This document shows, one piece after another, positions 35,384 through 45,313 of a DNA stretch of 64,000 nucleotides. This stretch comes from Lachnospira sp. (lineage in GTDB: Bacteria > Bacillota > Clostridia > Lachnospirales > Lachnospiraceae), in contig SVDX01000008.1 of the NCBI GenBank assembly GCA_015057605.1, forward strand, positions 1 to 64,000, read 5' to 3'. The first letter of the stretch is position 1, and each line of letters opens with the position of its first letter. Under the pieces are notes generated by a model. The model did no database searches, had not been told where the DNA came from, and saw nothing but the letters and a program-made list of their open reading frames with translations. A program made the translations under genes and the position numbers.

Positions 35384-38300
35384 TTACATAACTCTACACA
35401 ATCCTACATCTTCCACAAACTCTTTTATAGTCTCCAAATAAGCCTGTGTCGACTTTATCTGTTCATTTGTGAATGTAAGTGTAAAATAAGGTGTTACATC
35501 CATTTTAAATTTTATATTTCTACGATATTTTGCATCAAGCTCACTAAAGCGGCTAATATCAAGTCGTGCATTTTTGTAGAGATTGACCTTGATTTCCTTG
35601 CGGTTACCACGAATTTCTGTGATATAGGCATTGTGGGCGGCGGCCTTTATTCTGGCTACATTAAGCAGAGTAGTAAGGGCCTGTGGCGGTTCGCCAAAGC
35701 GGTCTATTAATTCATCTAACATATCGTCGATTTCCTCTTCAGTTTCTAAGTCGGCGATACGTTTGTAAATATCAAGCTTTTGGCGTTCACTCTTAATGTA
35801 GGTTGCAGGGATGTAGGCATCCACGTCAATGTCTAAACTTGTATCAAATACATCAAAGGTATCGGTTGTATTTTTAAGACGACCGATTTCCTCGTTAAGC
35901 ATTTTGCAGTAAAGGTCGTAGCCGACTGCTTCCATATGACCGTGCTGTTTTTCGCCAAGAAGATTGCCGGCACCACGTATTTCAAGGTCCTTCATGGCAA
36001 TTTTAAATCCGGAACCAAGCTCGGTAAATTCCTTTATTGCTGCAAGACGTTTTTCGGCAGTTTCCTTTAAAAGCATATCTCGCTTGTAGAGTAAAAATGC
36101 ATAGGCAGTTCTATTTGAACGACCGACACGTCCGCGAAGCTGATAAAGCTGTGAAAGACCGAATTTATCGGCATCATGGATAATTATGGTGTTGACATTT
36201 GAAATGTCTAAGCCGGTTTCTATGATGGTTGTTGATACTAAAACATCAATTTCGCCATTTATAAAATCAAGCATAATTTGCTCAAGACGGCGCTCTTCCA
36301 TTTGTCCGTGGGCATATGCAACATTTGCATCAGGAATAAGCTCTTGTATCTTTGCGGCAATATCCTCAATGTTGTTAACACGGTTATACACATAATACAC
36401 CTGTCCACTTCGGCTAAGCTCACGCATAATGGCTTCACGAATCATTTCTTCATTGTACTCGGTTACGAAGGTCTGGATAGGCATTCTGTCAATAGGCGCC
36501 TCCTCAAGTATACTCATATCGCGAATTCCAATAAGGCTCATATGAAGAGTTCTTGGAATTGGAGTTGCGGTAAGTGTGAGAACGTCTACAACATCCTTGT
36601 AATGCTTTATTTTTTCCTTGTGGCTTACGCCAAAGCGTTGTTCTTCATCTATGATAAGTAGGCCTAAATCTTTAAAAGCAACATCTTTTGAAAGAACGCG
36701 GTGTGTGCCAATGACAATGTCTACACGTCCGGTTTTTAAGCCTTCTATTGTTTCTTTTATTTGCTTAGGGGTTCTAAAACGCGACATTAGCTCAACATTT
36801 ACAGCAAAGTCCTTCATTCGTTGTGAAAATGTATTGAAATGCTGTTGCGCCAGTATGGTTGTTGGGACGAGGTAAATTACCTGTTTTCCGTCTTGAACAG
36901 CCTTGAAAGCCGCGCGGATTGCTATTTCGGTTTTACCAAATCCAACATCGCCACAAATTAGTCGTTCCATTATTTTCTTGCTTTGCATATCTGCCTTTGT
37001 GGCAGCAATAGCATCAAGCTGGTCGGAGGTTTCCTCGAAAGGAAACATTTCTTCAAATTCCTTTTGCCATAAGGTGTCCTCGGAAAATTCAAAGCCTTCT
37101 TTTGCTTCGCGGGTTGCATAAAGGGTAACTAAATCCTTAGCAATTTCTGATACGGCAGATCGTACGCGAGTCTTGGTTCTGTCCCATTCCTGACCACCGA
37201 GCTTATTAAGCTTAGGCGCTTTGGCATCAGAACCGGCATATTTTTGGATAAGTTCAAGCTGGGTGGCAAGAATGTATAAAGAACCATTGTTAGCATACTC
37301 TATCTTGATATAATCCTTAACGGTCTTATTTACCTCAACCTTTTCAATACCTCTATAAATGCCAAGTCCATGATTTTCGTGGATTACATAGTCGCCTATT
37401 ATAAGGTCGTTGAAGCTTGAAATCTTAGAGCCGTCATAAATTTTCTTCTTCTTTTTAGTCTGCTTTCTTGCACCAAAAATGTCGCTTTCGGCGATAAGAA
37501 CAAATTTGGCAAGTGGATATTCAAAGCCACGCTTAATATTTCCAGTAGTGATAAGTAAATCCTTGCTTTGCATTTCGCGCTTGAGTGTATCACTGTAATA
37601 TGCAAAGATTTCGTTATCCATAAAATCGTTAACAAGGCGTTTTGCACGTGTTGAGGAGTTAGAAACAAGGATTATGCGGTAGTCCATTTTTTTATATCTT
37701 TTAATGTCCTTTACAAGAAGCTCAAAGCTGTTATTATAGGAGCTTATATTCTTACTGCTTAAAGAAAAGCTCTTAGTAGGCTTTATATAATTTGGCTTGT
37801 AATCAAGTGTGGACATTATAATGCATTTGCAATTAGAAAGCATTGCATAAAGTGTTTCCTTACCATACATGATGCCTGTCTGGCTTGGAAGTATATAGCC
37901 CTTTTCAAGGCGGTGTGAGGTGCTGTCGTTAAATTCATATTCAACGGCATTCATGCGCTCATCAATACGGTTTGGTTCATCAAGAACAAATAGGGTATGC
38001 TCCTTGTTGAAATATTCAAGGAAGCTTACGGTATCTGCCTTAAAAAATTCGATAAAACTTTCGAGTGCAAATGTACTTTCAAATTCAGTGAAATTTTCGC
38101 ATATAGAGTTAACGGTTTTTTTGATGCGTTCCGCTGCTTCAAAGTTTTTTTGCTTGTTTTGGGCGTCATAAAAGACCAGCATTTCTTCTCTAATCCTGGT
38201 TAATGCATCATCTATTTCGTTTTTGGTAAAAATAAGCTCCTTTGCCGGATATATCGATATGGCTTCAATTCGTTCGATAGAACGTTGGCTTTCAACGTCG

Positions 38301-38911
38301 AAGCTTCGTATAGTATCGATTTCGTCACCTATAAAATCAATTCTTACAGGAACATCTTCGGTTAAAGGGTATACATCAAAAATGCCTCCTCGGATTGAGA
38401 ATTGTCCGGGCATTTCAACCTGAGCAACGCGTTCGTAGCCAATTGCTATAAGCTGTTCCTTGAAATTTTCTGTATCAATTACATCTGCTTCTGCGATGTT
38501 GATTACATTTTCAAGTATAGTATCAATTGGTAAAAGGTGCTCGGCACATGCATCTAAGGTGGTAATAATTGTGACATTGTCATCCTCAATCAAATGCTTA
38601 AGCGCAGTTATTCGTTCCTTTACAATAAGGTTTCCATGAATATCTGCATTGAAGAATATAAAATCTTTTGCAGGATAGAAATAGACATTTTTATCATAAA
38701 AACTGTACTCCCACAAAAGCTCCTTTGCTCTAAGTTCATTATGCGTGATAATCAGCTTTTTAGAAAAATCATCACCTAAGGTGTTTGTTAAATGCGCTTT
38801 TGTGGCATCAATACAACCACTTAGCATTATTGAATTGTAACCCTTATTTAGAAGCTTCTTGATATCATCATAATCGGCAAAGCTTTCTGTAACTTTTTTT
38901 AATATACTCAT
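35384..38911 (-). CDS. mfd: Transcription-repair coupling factor
   Basis: Mfd pushes RNA polymerase stalled at DNA damage and recruits the UvrABC repair proteins. This 1175-residue protein is full length. Seen in order: a UvrB-like N-terminal part, the polymerase-interaction region with IGDYVIHENHGLGIYRG, Walker A ICGDVGFGKTEIA, DEEQRFG as the DEAD-type box, LTATPIPRTLHMSL, the helicase C-half with RGRVGRSNRTAYAFLLY, and the TRCF C-terminal region. It follows pth by 15 bp on the same strand, so they are co-transcribed. No changes in motifs were noted. Confidence 0.96.
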   Translation of the reverse strand: MSILKKVTESFADYDDIKKLLNKGYNSIMLSGCIDATKAHLTNTLGDDFSKKLIITHNELRAKELLWEYSFYDKNVYFYPAKDFIFFNADIHGNLIVKERITALKHLIEDDNVTIITTLDACAEHLLPIDTILENVINIAEADVIDTENFKEQLIAIGYERVAQVEMPGQFSIRGGIFDVYPLTEDVPVRIDFIGDEIDTIRSFDVESQRSIERIEAISIYPAKELIFTKNEIDDALTRIREEMLVFYDAQNKQKNFEAAERIKKTVNSICENFTEFESTFALESFIEFFKADTVSFLEYFNKEHTLFVLDEPNRIDERMNAVEYEFNDSTSHRLEKGYILPSQTGIMYGKETLYAMLSNCKCIIMSTLDYKPNYIKPTKSFSLSSKNISSYNNSFELLVKDIKRYKKMDYRIILVSNSSTRAKRLVNDFMDNEIFAYYSDTLKREMQSKDLLITTGNIKRGFEYPLAKFVLIAESDIFGARKQTKKKKKIYDGSKISSFNDLIIGDYVIHENHGLGIYRGIEKVEVNKTVKDYIKIEYANNGSLYILATQLELIQKYAGSDAKAPKLNKLGGQEWDRTKTRVRSAVSEIAKDLVTLYATREAKEGFEFSEDTLWQKEFEEMFPFEETSDQLDAIAATKADMQSKKIMERLICGDVGFGKTEIAIRAAFKAVQDGKQVIYLVPTTILAQQHFNTFSQRMKDFAVNVELMSRFRTPKQIKETIEGLKTGRVDIVIGTHRVLSKDVAFKDLGLLIIDEEQRFGVSHKEKIKHYKDVVDVLTLTATPIPRTLHMSLIGIRDMSILEEAPIDRMPIQTFVTEYNEEMIREAIMRELSRSGQVYYVYNRVNNIEDIAAKIQELIPDANVAYAHGQMEERRLEQIMLDFINGEIDVLVSTTIIETGLDISNVNTIIIHDADKFGLSQLYQLRGRVGRSNRTAYAFLLYKRDMLLKETAEKRLAAIKEFTELGSGFKIAMKDLEIRGAGNLLGEKQHGHMEAVGYDLYCKMLNEEIGRLKNTTDTFDVFDTSLDIDVDAYIPATYIKSERQKLDIYKRIADLETEEEIDDMLDELIDRFGEPPQALTTLLNVARIKAAAHNAYITEIRGNRKEIKVNLYKNARLDISRFSELDAKYRRNIKFKMDVTPYFTLTFTNEQIKSTQAYLETIKEFVEDVGLCRVM

Positions 38912-38926
38912 ACATATCTCCCTAAA

Positions 38927-39484
38927 TTAATTATATGAGTTCATTGCTGCGTTAATACCCTGTTCAAGTATTGTTACAACAGCTTTTTTTGCAGTTGCTA
39001 TACCATCTTCGACAATTAGTCGTTCTGATTTTGAAAAACGTCCAAGTACATAAGCGGCAAGATCATACCCAGTCGGTTTGTCGCCTACGCCAAATTTCAG
39101 GCGAGGGAAGCCTTCGCTTCCAAGATGTGCAATGATACTTTTTATACCGTTATGTCCACCGGCGCTGCCCTTGGCACGGATTCGAAGTCTTCCTACATCA
39201 AGGCTTATATCATCATAAATGATAAGCACATTTTCAATCGGAACCTTATAAAAGTCCACAAGTGCGCGAAGACTTTCTCCACTTAAATTCATAAAGGTTT
39301 GTGGCTTTGCAAGGACAACTTTCTGTCCGGCAATGGTACCGTTTCCTACAAGTGCTTTATGTTTCTTAGAATCTACTCTTATTCCATATTCATCAGCCAA
39401 TGCATCTATAACGTCAAAACCAATGTTATGACGTGTTTTGTCATATTCCTTTGTAGGATTTCCAAGACCTGCTATAATGTACAT
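38927..39484 (-). CDS. pth: Peptidyl-tRNA hydrolase
   Basis: Pth frees tRNA from peptidyl-tRNA that drops off ribosomes. This 185-residue protein has IAGLGNPTKEYDKTRHNIGF at the start, with the catalytic histidine at residue 20, then PQTFMNLSG and IYDDISLDVGRLR with RAKGSAGGHNG. The length is normal. AGAGG precedes the ATG. It is the first gene of the pth-mfd unit, a common pairing in Firmicutes. Confidence 0.95.
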   Translation of the reverse strand: MYIIAGLGNPTKEYDKTRHNIGFDVIDALADEYGIRVDSKKHKALVGNGTIAGQKVVLAKPQTFMNLSGESLRALVDFYKVPIENVLIIYDDISLDVGRLRIRAKGSAGGHNGIKSIIAHLGSEGFPRLKFGVGDKPTGYDLAAYVLGRFSKSERLIVEDGIATAKKAVVTILEQGINAAMNSYN

Positions 39485-39660
39485 AAATAACTACCTCTTA
39501 TAAAGAAAATAACATTTTTTTTAATGGTATCATAAATTTTGCGGGTAGACAAGAATAAAATATTGTAAGAGTTTTGTCCGTTTTATAGGACATATATTTA
39601 TGGCATAATCTTTTCAGAAGCTAACAATACTTGTTTTTGAAGAAAAGGATGGAGAAGATT

Positions 39661-39870
39661 ATGTTAAGAGAAATTAAAGAAGGAATTTTATTATCGTTAC
39701 CAGGTGTATGTTTTTTTGCAATAGTTGTTTTGGGCATGAAGGCAGCCCTAATAATATTTGCATCCATAATTTGTGCATATCAAATGTTTAAGATTTTAGA
39801 TAAAGATGACTTTTCAAATTCGAAAAAATGTTATAAAATAGGGAGTGGAGAAAAAACACTTAAAATATAG
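39661..39870 (+). CDS. Small membrane protein
   Basis: This 69-residue protein has one or two hydrophobic stretches (about residues 9-40, with GILLSLPGVCFFAIVVLG) and a basic tail ending KIGSGEKTLKI. I start at ATG 39661, with GGAG 8 bases before it; in-frame starts further upstream have no better ribosome site. I do not recognise a family. It lies 21 bp before the DUF1846 gene, so the two may be co-transcribed. A chance open frame cannot be excluded. Confidence 0.4.
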   Translation: MLREIKEGILLSLPGVCFFAIVVLGMKAALIIFASIICAYQMFKILDKDDFSNSKKCYKIGSGEKTLKI

Positions 39871-39891
39871 AAATGGAGCTAGTGCAAAAAA

Positions 39892-41376
39892 ATGTTTAAA
39901 GTTGGATTTGACAATGAAAAATATTTAAGTATGCAATCAGAACATATTAAGAAAAGAATTGCTCAGTTTGGTGGTAAGCTGTACCTTGAATTTGGTGGTA
40001 AGTTATTTGATGATTTTCATGCATCAAGAGTATTACCGGGCTTTAAACCAGATAGTAAGATTAATATGTTAGTTCAATTAAAGGAAGAAGCAGAGGTTGT
40101 TATTGTTATCAGTGCAACTGATATAGAGAAGAACCGCGTAAGAGGAGACCTTGGAATCACATATGATATGGATGTTTTAAGACTTATTGATGCATTTCAG
40201 GGATATGGCTTGTATGTAGGAAGCGTAGTAATAACACAATTTTCGGGACAAGCTTCTGTAATCAGCTATCAAACAAAGCTTGAAAATCTTGGACTTAAGG
40301 TTTACAGACATTATAATATAGACGGTTATCCATACAATATCCCATTTATAGTAAGTGACGAAGGCTTTGGAAAGAATGATTATATTGAGACAAGCCGTTC
40401 GCTTATCGTAATTACTGCACCAGGACCAGGTAGTGGTAAGATGGCTACTTGTCTTTCACAGCTTTATCATGAAAATAAGCGTGGAATTAAGGCAGGCTAT
40501 GCAAAATATGAGACATTTCCTGTATGGAATCTTCCACTTAGACATCCGGTTAATGTGGCGTATGAAGCTGCAACAGCTGACCTTAATGATGTCAATATGA
40601 TTGATCCATTCCATTTAGAAGCGTATGGAGAGACAACAGTTAACTACAATCGTGATGTAGAGGTTTTCCCTGTGCTTAACACTATGTTTGAAAAGATTTC
40701 CGGCCAGTCGCCATACAAGTCACCAACTGATATGGGCGTTAATATGGCAGGCAACTGTATTATAGATGATGAAGTTGTTAAAAAGGCAGCTCGCGACGAG
40801 ATTATCAGAAGATATTACAAGGCGCTTTGTGAACAACGAAAAGGAAATGTTTCACAAGATGTTGTATATAAGATAGAGCTTCTTATGAAGCAGGCTGAGA
40901 TAAGCATTTCTGACAGACCGATTATTAGAGCAGCAAATGTTAAGGCTGAAGAAAGTAATGGACCGGCAGCGGCAATTGAGCTTAACGACGGAACAATCGT
41001 AACAGGAAGAACAAGTGATTTATTAGGTGCTTCCTCAGCAGTACTTCTAAATGCACTTAAGGTATTAGCAGGACTTGATGATGAGGTAAAGCTCATTTCA
41101 CCAAGCGTATTAGAGCCGGTACAAGACCTTAAAGTAACTTATTTTGGAAGTCGTAACCCACGTCTTCACACCGACGAAGTATTGTTAGCATTATCAATTA
41201 GTGCTGTTAATGATGAAAAGGCTAAGGCGGCTATGTCTCAATTACACAGACTTAGAGGAGCCGATGTACACTCAAGCGTAATTCTTTCACATACAGATGA
41301 AAATGTATTTAGAACACTGGGTGTTAATATAACCTGTGAACCAAAGTATCAGACAAATAAGTTGTATCATAAGTAA
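39892..41376 (+). CDS. DUF1846 family protein
   Basis: This 494-residue protein matches DUF1846 along its whole length: FDNEKYLSMQSEHIKKRI at the start, APGPGSGKMATCLSQLYH near residue 184, a P-loop-like turn, and VNMAGNCIIDDEVV near 287. Structures of family members exist but the reaction is not established; the glycine-rich loop suggests nucleotide or phosphate binding. The gene has no strong promoter of its own and follows the small membrane-protein gene closely. Confidence 0.85.
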   Translation: MFKVGFDNEKYLSMQSEHIKKRIAQFGGKLYLEFGGKLFDDFHASRVLPGFKPDSKINMLVQLKEEAEVVIVISATDIEKNRVRGDLGITYDMDVLRLIDAFQGYGLYVGSVVITQFSGQASVISYQTKLENLGLKVYRHYNIDGYPYNIPFIVSDEGFGKNDYIETSRSLIVITAPGPGSGKMATCLSQLYHENKRGIKAGYAKYETFPVWNLPLRHPVNVAYEAATADLNDVNMIDPFHLEAYGETTVNYNRDVEVFPVLNTMFEKISGQSPYKSPTDMGVNMAGNCIIDDEVVKKAARDEIIRRYYKALCEQRKGNVSQDVVYKIELLMKQAEISISDRPIIRAANVKAEESNGPAAAIELNDGTIVTGRTSDLLGASSAVLLNALKVLAGLDDEVKLISPSVLEPVQDLKVTYFGSRNPRLHTDEVLLALSISAVNDEKAKAAMSQLHRLRGADVHSSVILSHTDENVFRTLGVNITCEPKYQTNKLYHK

Positions 41377-41393
41377 AAAATGTAAACTACCTA

Positions 41394-41422
41394 TTGAAGA
41401 TTTTTTGTCTTGGTAGTATAAT
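41394..41422 (+). promoter_or_regulatory. Strong promoter of the KDPG aldolase gene
   Basis: TTGAAG (41394-41399), 17 bp and a perfect TATAAT (41417-41422), followed by AAAAGGAGC before the ATG at 41462. Confidence 0.8.
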
Positions 41423-41461
41423 TACCTCATATACTTATTAGGAAAAGGAGCATTTTTAAAA

Positions 41462-42421
41462 ATGAATGAAGTATTACAAAAATTTCAAAATTTAGGAATT
41501 ATTCCTGTAGTAGTTATCAATGATGCAGCAGATGCTGCTCCATTAGCTGACGCATTATGTGAAGGTGGTCTTCCTGTAGCAGAAGTTACATTCCGTACAG
41601 ACGCTGCTGAAGAAGCTATCCGTTTAATGGTAGAAGCTCGTCCAGATATGTTTGTTGGTGCTGGTACAGTATTAACAACAGAGCAAGTTGACAGAGCTGT
41701 TGCAGCAGGCGCTAAGTTCATCGTTAGCCCTGGTTTAAATCCAAAGATTGTTAAGTATTGTATCGAAAAGGGAGTACCTATTACACCTGGTACATCAAGC
41801 CCAACAGACATCGAACAAGCTTTAGAATTAGGTCTTGAAGCAGTTAAGTTCTTCCCAGCTGAACAATCAGGTGGTATTGCTAAGATTAAGGCTATGGCAG
41901 GTCCATATAACAAGTTAATGTTTATGCCAACAGGTGGTATCAATGCATCTAACTTAAAGTCATACCTTGACTTCCCTAAGATTTTAGCATGTGGCGGTAG
42001 CTGGATGGTTAACGGCGAATTAATTAAGAATAAGCAATGGGATGAAATCAAGAAGTTAACAAGAGAAGCAGTTAACGCTATGTTAGGCTTCGAATTAAGA
42101 CACATCGGTATCAACGCTTCAAGCGAAGAAGAAGCTGATGGTATTGCAACTTCATTTGAAAAGTTATTCGGATTTGCTAAGAAGGTTGGCGGAAGCTCAA
42201 TCTTTGCTGGTAAGGAAGTAGAAGTTATGAAGGCACCTTACTTAGGCGCTCATGGTCACATTGCAATTGGTACTAACTACATCAACCGTGCTGTATATCA
42301 TATGCAACTTCAAGGTTTTGAATTTGATATGGACACAGCTAAGTACAAAGATGGCAAGATGGTTGCTGTTTACTTAAAGGGTGAAATTGGCGGATACGCT
42401 GTACATTTAGTTCAAAAGTAA
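41462..42421 (+). CDS. KDPG/KHG aldolase fused to a VOC-like domain
   Basis: Residues 1-208 are a 2-keto-3-deoxy-6-phosphogluconate aldolase, which splits KDPG into pyruvate and glyceraldehyde 3-phosphate in uronate breakdown. Seen: PVAEVTFRTD with Glu41, VGAGTVLT, and EAVKFFPAE with the Schiff-base Lys129. Residues 210-319 (FELRHIGIN to AVHLVQK) are extra and look like a glyoxalase/VOC half: HIGIN, GAHGHIAIG and IGGYAVHLVQ strands. Codon use is markedly skewed to preferred codons, pointing to very high expression. It has a strong promoter and terminator and stands alone. Confidence 0.88.
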   Translation: MNEVLQKFQNLGIIPVVVINDAADAAPLADALCEGGLPVAEVTFRTDAAEEAIRLMVEARPDMFVGAGTVLTTEQVDRAVAAGAKFIVSPGLNPKIVKYCIEKGVPITPGTSSPTDIEQALELGLEAVKFFPAEQSGGIAKIKAMAGPYNKLMFMPTGGINASNLKSYLDFPKILACGGSWMVNGELIKNKQWDEIKKLTREAVNAMLGFELRHIGINASSEEEADGIATSFEKLFGFAKKVGGSSIFAGKEVEVMKAPYLGAHGHIAIGTNYINRAVYHMQLQGFEFDMDTAKYKDGKMVAVYLKGEIGGYAVHLVQK

Positions 42422-42435
42422 GAAGTATATAATAG

Positions 42436-42468
42436 AGGTAGCAAGTAAATCTTGCTACTTCTTTTCTT
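42436..42468 (+). terminator. Terminator of the KDPG aldolase gene
   Basis: GTAGCAAG (42438-42445) pairs with CTTGCTAC (42451-42458) across a 5-base loop, followed by TTCTTTTCTT. Confidence 0.8.
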
Positions 42469-42497
42469 CTTTAGTTTAAGTTTAAGGAGATATTATA

Positions 42498-42758
42498 ATG
42501 AGATACGAATTTAAAACAAAAGGCACGTGCGCTCAAAAAATCAATTTTGATATTGATGGTAATATTGTTACAAATATTGAATTTTTTGGTGGTTGCAATG
42601 GTAATTTAAAGGCGATTTCTAAATTGCTTGAAGGAGCTACAGTAGAAACGATAGTAGAAAAGCTTTCTGGTAATACCTGTGGTTTTAGGACAACCTCATG
42701 TGCAGATCAGTTAGCAAAGGCAGTGAAAGAGGCCTATGATAAAAACTCGACATTATAA
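42498..42758 (+). CDS. TSCPD-domain protein
   Basis: This 86-residue protein is a stand-alone TSCPD domain, a small zinc-like fold also found at the C-terminus of some ribonucleotide reductases. Three cysteine positions are visible: GTCAQKINF, GGCNGNLKAIS and NTCGFRTTSCADQL. The function of the free-standing form is not known. AAGGAG lies before the ATG. It is a single-gene unit with a strong terminator after it. Confidence 0.85.
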   Translation: MRYEFKTKGTCAQKINFDIDGNIVTNIEFFGGCNGNLKAISKLLEGATVETIVEKLSGNTCGFRTTSCADQLAKAVKEAYDKNSTL

Positions 42759-42765
42759 TAAACAA

Positions 42766-42807
42766 AAAGAGGTAAGTCAATTAAATGACTTACCTCTTCT
42801 TATGAGG
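42766..42807. terminator. Two-way terminator between converging genes
   Basis: AAGAGGTAAGTCA (42767-42779) pairs with TGACTTACCTCTT (42786-42798) around 6 bases, with A-rich and T-rich flanks. Confidence 0.85.
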
Positions 42808-42812
42808 GGAAA

Positions 42813-45179
42813 TTAGATAAGTTCTGCTTTGACAGCAGCTGTATAAAATGTTGTTATTGGTATGAAACTTTGTCCAAAGCCCTTGGTTCCTGCTCCAGAA
42901 GAAATTACGGCATCGCCAAAAATTTTCTTAGGACCGACATTTCCACCAAAGCTATGCTTAGAAAGTGCCTCAAAGGTAGGCATACCTATTTCGAGATATT
43001 TTCTGTCGTAGGTAAGTTCGTAGCATATTGCAAGTGCTTCAAGTATAAGTGGATTGTTACCTAAACGATTAAGAGTAGGTAATTGCTTATAAAGGAATAA
43101 TCCACAAGGTAATGTTGTATGTTCAATTAAATCGTCAACAGCTCTAAGTATCATAGCTTTAATACGTTCTTCAGGACGAACTCTGTAATAACGCATAAGA
43201 CTTCCAACAGCAACTGAAATCATAAATGGTACTCTGATTGCGGTGTTATCTGTATATGGTGAAAGCCAATGTCCATATTCTTCTTCCCAGGTTTCAAAGT
43301 GTCCGATAATCCAATTACATTTATTCAACCAGAATTCATCATTAGTTTCGATGTATAAGGCAACAAGTGTACGCATCGCCCATCCGGTTTCACGCGCATT
43401 TATACCACCCTTTTGATGGAAGAGAGGTGTGTCTAAGAGACGTAAAATGTTGTGACCTATTGAGATGGCACATTCGTAAGCCTTAGGATCTGCTGTGAAA
43501 TGATAGTAATCAAGAAGACCTTCAACCCATTCGTGTGAGCAAACCATTGTTCCGTTCTTACAGTGACCAGCTGTATGTTCCCACTGACCGCCCATGATAA
43601 GAGGGTCATCACTATAATGGCAAATATCTACATCAATTTGATGACGTGCTGCTACTAAATGATAGTCAAGGAAACGTCTGATACCACTTCTTGCATAGGC
43701 TAAAGCACAGGCGTGAGGGTAATCATATTCATTGTTTGTCCATACTAAATCACCATTACCACGTCCCTGCTGTGTATAGCCAGGATCTGGAGCATCGCCC
43801 CAGTTAAGCATTCCGTAGCATCTGGCATGTCCATCTGCTTTTGATACAAGGCAACGTTCTACTTCAGGAACGTATTTCTTTGTAAATATATCTGGCATTG
43901 TATTTGATTCACAGTATACAGATGGTGCGATTAAAGCACGGTCAGGCATTTGATAAATAAGACTTCTGTTATCAATATCCTTTATAGTTTCGTCTGCAGA
44001 GTGGAAGTGAAGTAAAAACTTTTGTTCACGTGCCATACCAGATAGCATAACTACCTTATCAACATTTTCAGGAACAAGCATAACGCTTAAGCCGTTTCTG
44101 TCGGCTAATACAGCTTTTGGATAGTTTTGCTGAGCCTGATAAATGGTTGCACAAATACCTGAGTGTGAATCAGTTCTATCGGCAAATAAAGTACCATAAA
44201 ATACTTCTGCAAAATGTTCGTTAGCCTCAAGAAGCAGATATTGAGCATCAATTACTTGTTCAAGAGCATGACCATCCTTGCCAATATAAAAATCAGTCTT
44301 GTAGTTAGAGGTTGCAACGCAGGTTCTTACATCAGAAACTGGTGCCATTTCCTCAATCTGAGGGAGGTCTTTAATGCCCACTGTATGATATACAGGGCCT
44401 GTTTGACCGTCCAAATTAACAATTAAATCGCCACAGCCGGTTGAGTCGATTACCTTAGATGGAGAATAAATCGATTCTAAGGTGGCAATATTCTGATTAA
44501 CAAATGCATTTATTCTAAATCTTAAGTCCTTAAGATGAACAGGATGCTTAGTAGTGTTAATTATGTAATATGCAACCTCGATATATGATTTGTTTGCATA
44601 AGCAGTGAGCTTAACTTCAAAATCAAGGTGCTCATCGCTATCGTGTAATATATTAGAACCCTTTCCTAAAAGGATTGTAACTAAAGGACCTTCCTCAAGA
44701 ATAGCCCATTCGTTGATTTTAACATCATATAGCTTGTCTTCGCCATCCTTTAGGATTGGACCTACAAACTGGTTTGCTTCATAAGTTTTATCAAGATAAG
44801 TGAGGGACGAAAAAATACTGTCGCTGGCATTTTTTACGGTAAAGCTGATTGCACCAGTATCAACACAAATACAGTCGCCCTCTGACTTAACTGTGTTAGC
44901 CATAGTATACGCCATAGGTAAATTGGATTTTTCCATAACAAATTCGTAGGCTGTACTGTTAGATTTAGGTAAATCAACAACAGTTCTTAAAAATAGCCAT
45001 TTAACTGAGCCATCATTGTATTTTGCTGTTGCGTGTGCTTGTACAGGATATGACAAATCGTTACGTACAACTGAAATGTCCGATACATTCTTAAAAACAC
45101 CTTTTTTAAAAGGAATTGCAACTGATGTGTGCTCTGCTATACGGTCCACGCTGTATAGTTCTTCAAAAAATAATTCCAT
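42813..45179 (-). CDS. PcRGLX/YetA-like protein, putative exo-rhamnogalacturonan lyase
   Basis: This 788-residue protein has no signal peptide. Its N-terminal beta-rich part, with the FEELYSVDRIAEHTSVAIPF opening and the YNDGSVKWLFL segment, and the alpha/alpha toroid-like C-terminal half (HEWVEGLLDYYHFT, RETGWAMRTLVALY) resemble the YetA and PcRGLX group, in which the fungal enzyme removes units from rhamnogalacturonan. YetA sits in a rhamnogalacturonan cluster in Bacillus. The reaction is inferred from the family; the catalytic residues were not assigned. It faces away from the adenosine deaminase gene. Confidence 0.65.
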   Translation of the reverse strand: MELFFEELYSVDRIAEHTSVAIPFKKGVFKNVSDISVVRNDLSYPVQAHATAKYNDGSVKWLFLRTVVDLPKSNSTAYEFVMEKSNLPMAYTMANTVKSEGDCICVDTGAISFTVKNASDSIFSSLTYLDKTYEANQFVGPILKDGEDKLYDVKINEWAILEEGPLVTILLGKGSNILHDSDEHLDFEVKLTAYANKSYIEVAYYIINTTKHPVHLKDLRFRINAFVNQNIATLESIYSPSKVIDSTGCGDLIVNLDGQTGPVYHTVGIKDLPQIEEMAPVSDVRTCVATSNYKTDFYIGKDGHALEQVIDAQYLLLEANEHFAEVFYGTLFADRTDSHSGICATIYQAQQNYPKAVLADRNGLSVMLVPENVDKVVMLSGMAREQKFLLHFHSADETIKDIDNRSLIYQMPDRALIAPSVYCESNTMPDIFTKKYVPEVERCLVSKADGHARCYGMLNWGDAPDPGYTQQGRGNGDLVWTNNEYDYPHACALAYARSGIRRFLDYHLVAARHQIDVDICHYSDDPLIMGGQWEHTAGHCKNGTMVCSHEWVEGLLDYYHFTADPKAYECAISIGHNILRLLDTPLFHQKGGINARETGWAMRTLVALYIETNDEFWLNKCNWIIGHFETWEEEYGHWLSPYTDNTAIRVPFMISVAVGSLMRYYRVRPEERIKAMILRAVDDLIEHTTLPCGLFLYKQLPTLNRLGNNPLILEALAICYELTYDRKYLEIGMPTFEALSKHSFGGNVGPKKIFGDAVISSGAGTKGFGQSFIPITTFYTAAVKAELI

Positions 45180-45313
45180 GCAGATACCTCCACTTAAATA
45201 TTATGATATAATTATAGTGTAAAAAATAAGTATTTTCTACTGATAAAAAGACTAATATAGCAAAAACTACATAAATATGATACAATTAATACATATTTTG
45301 GAGGTGTTTTAAT

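Noticed and set aside
35225..35710. 161-codon plus-strand frame running through the palindrome into mfd
   Set aside because: Only the first 17 codons look like coding; the rest is a pyrimidine tract and the antisense of mfd.
41485..42114. 209-codon minus-strand frame opposite the KDPG aldolase
   Set aside because: A shadow produced by the strongly biased codons of the real gene.
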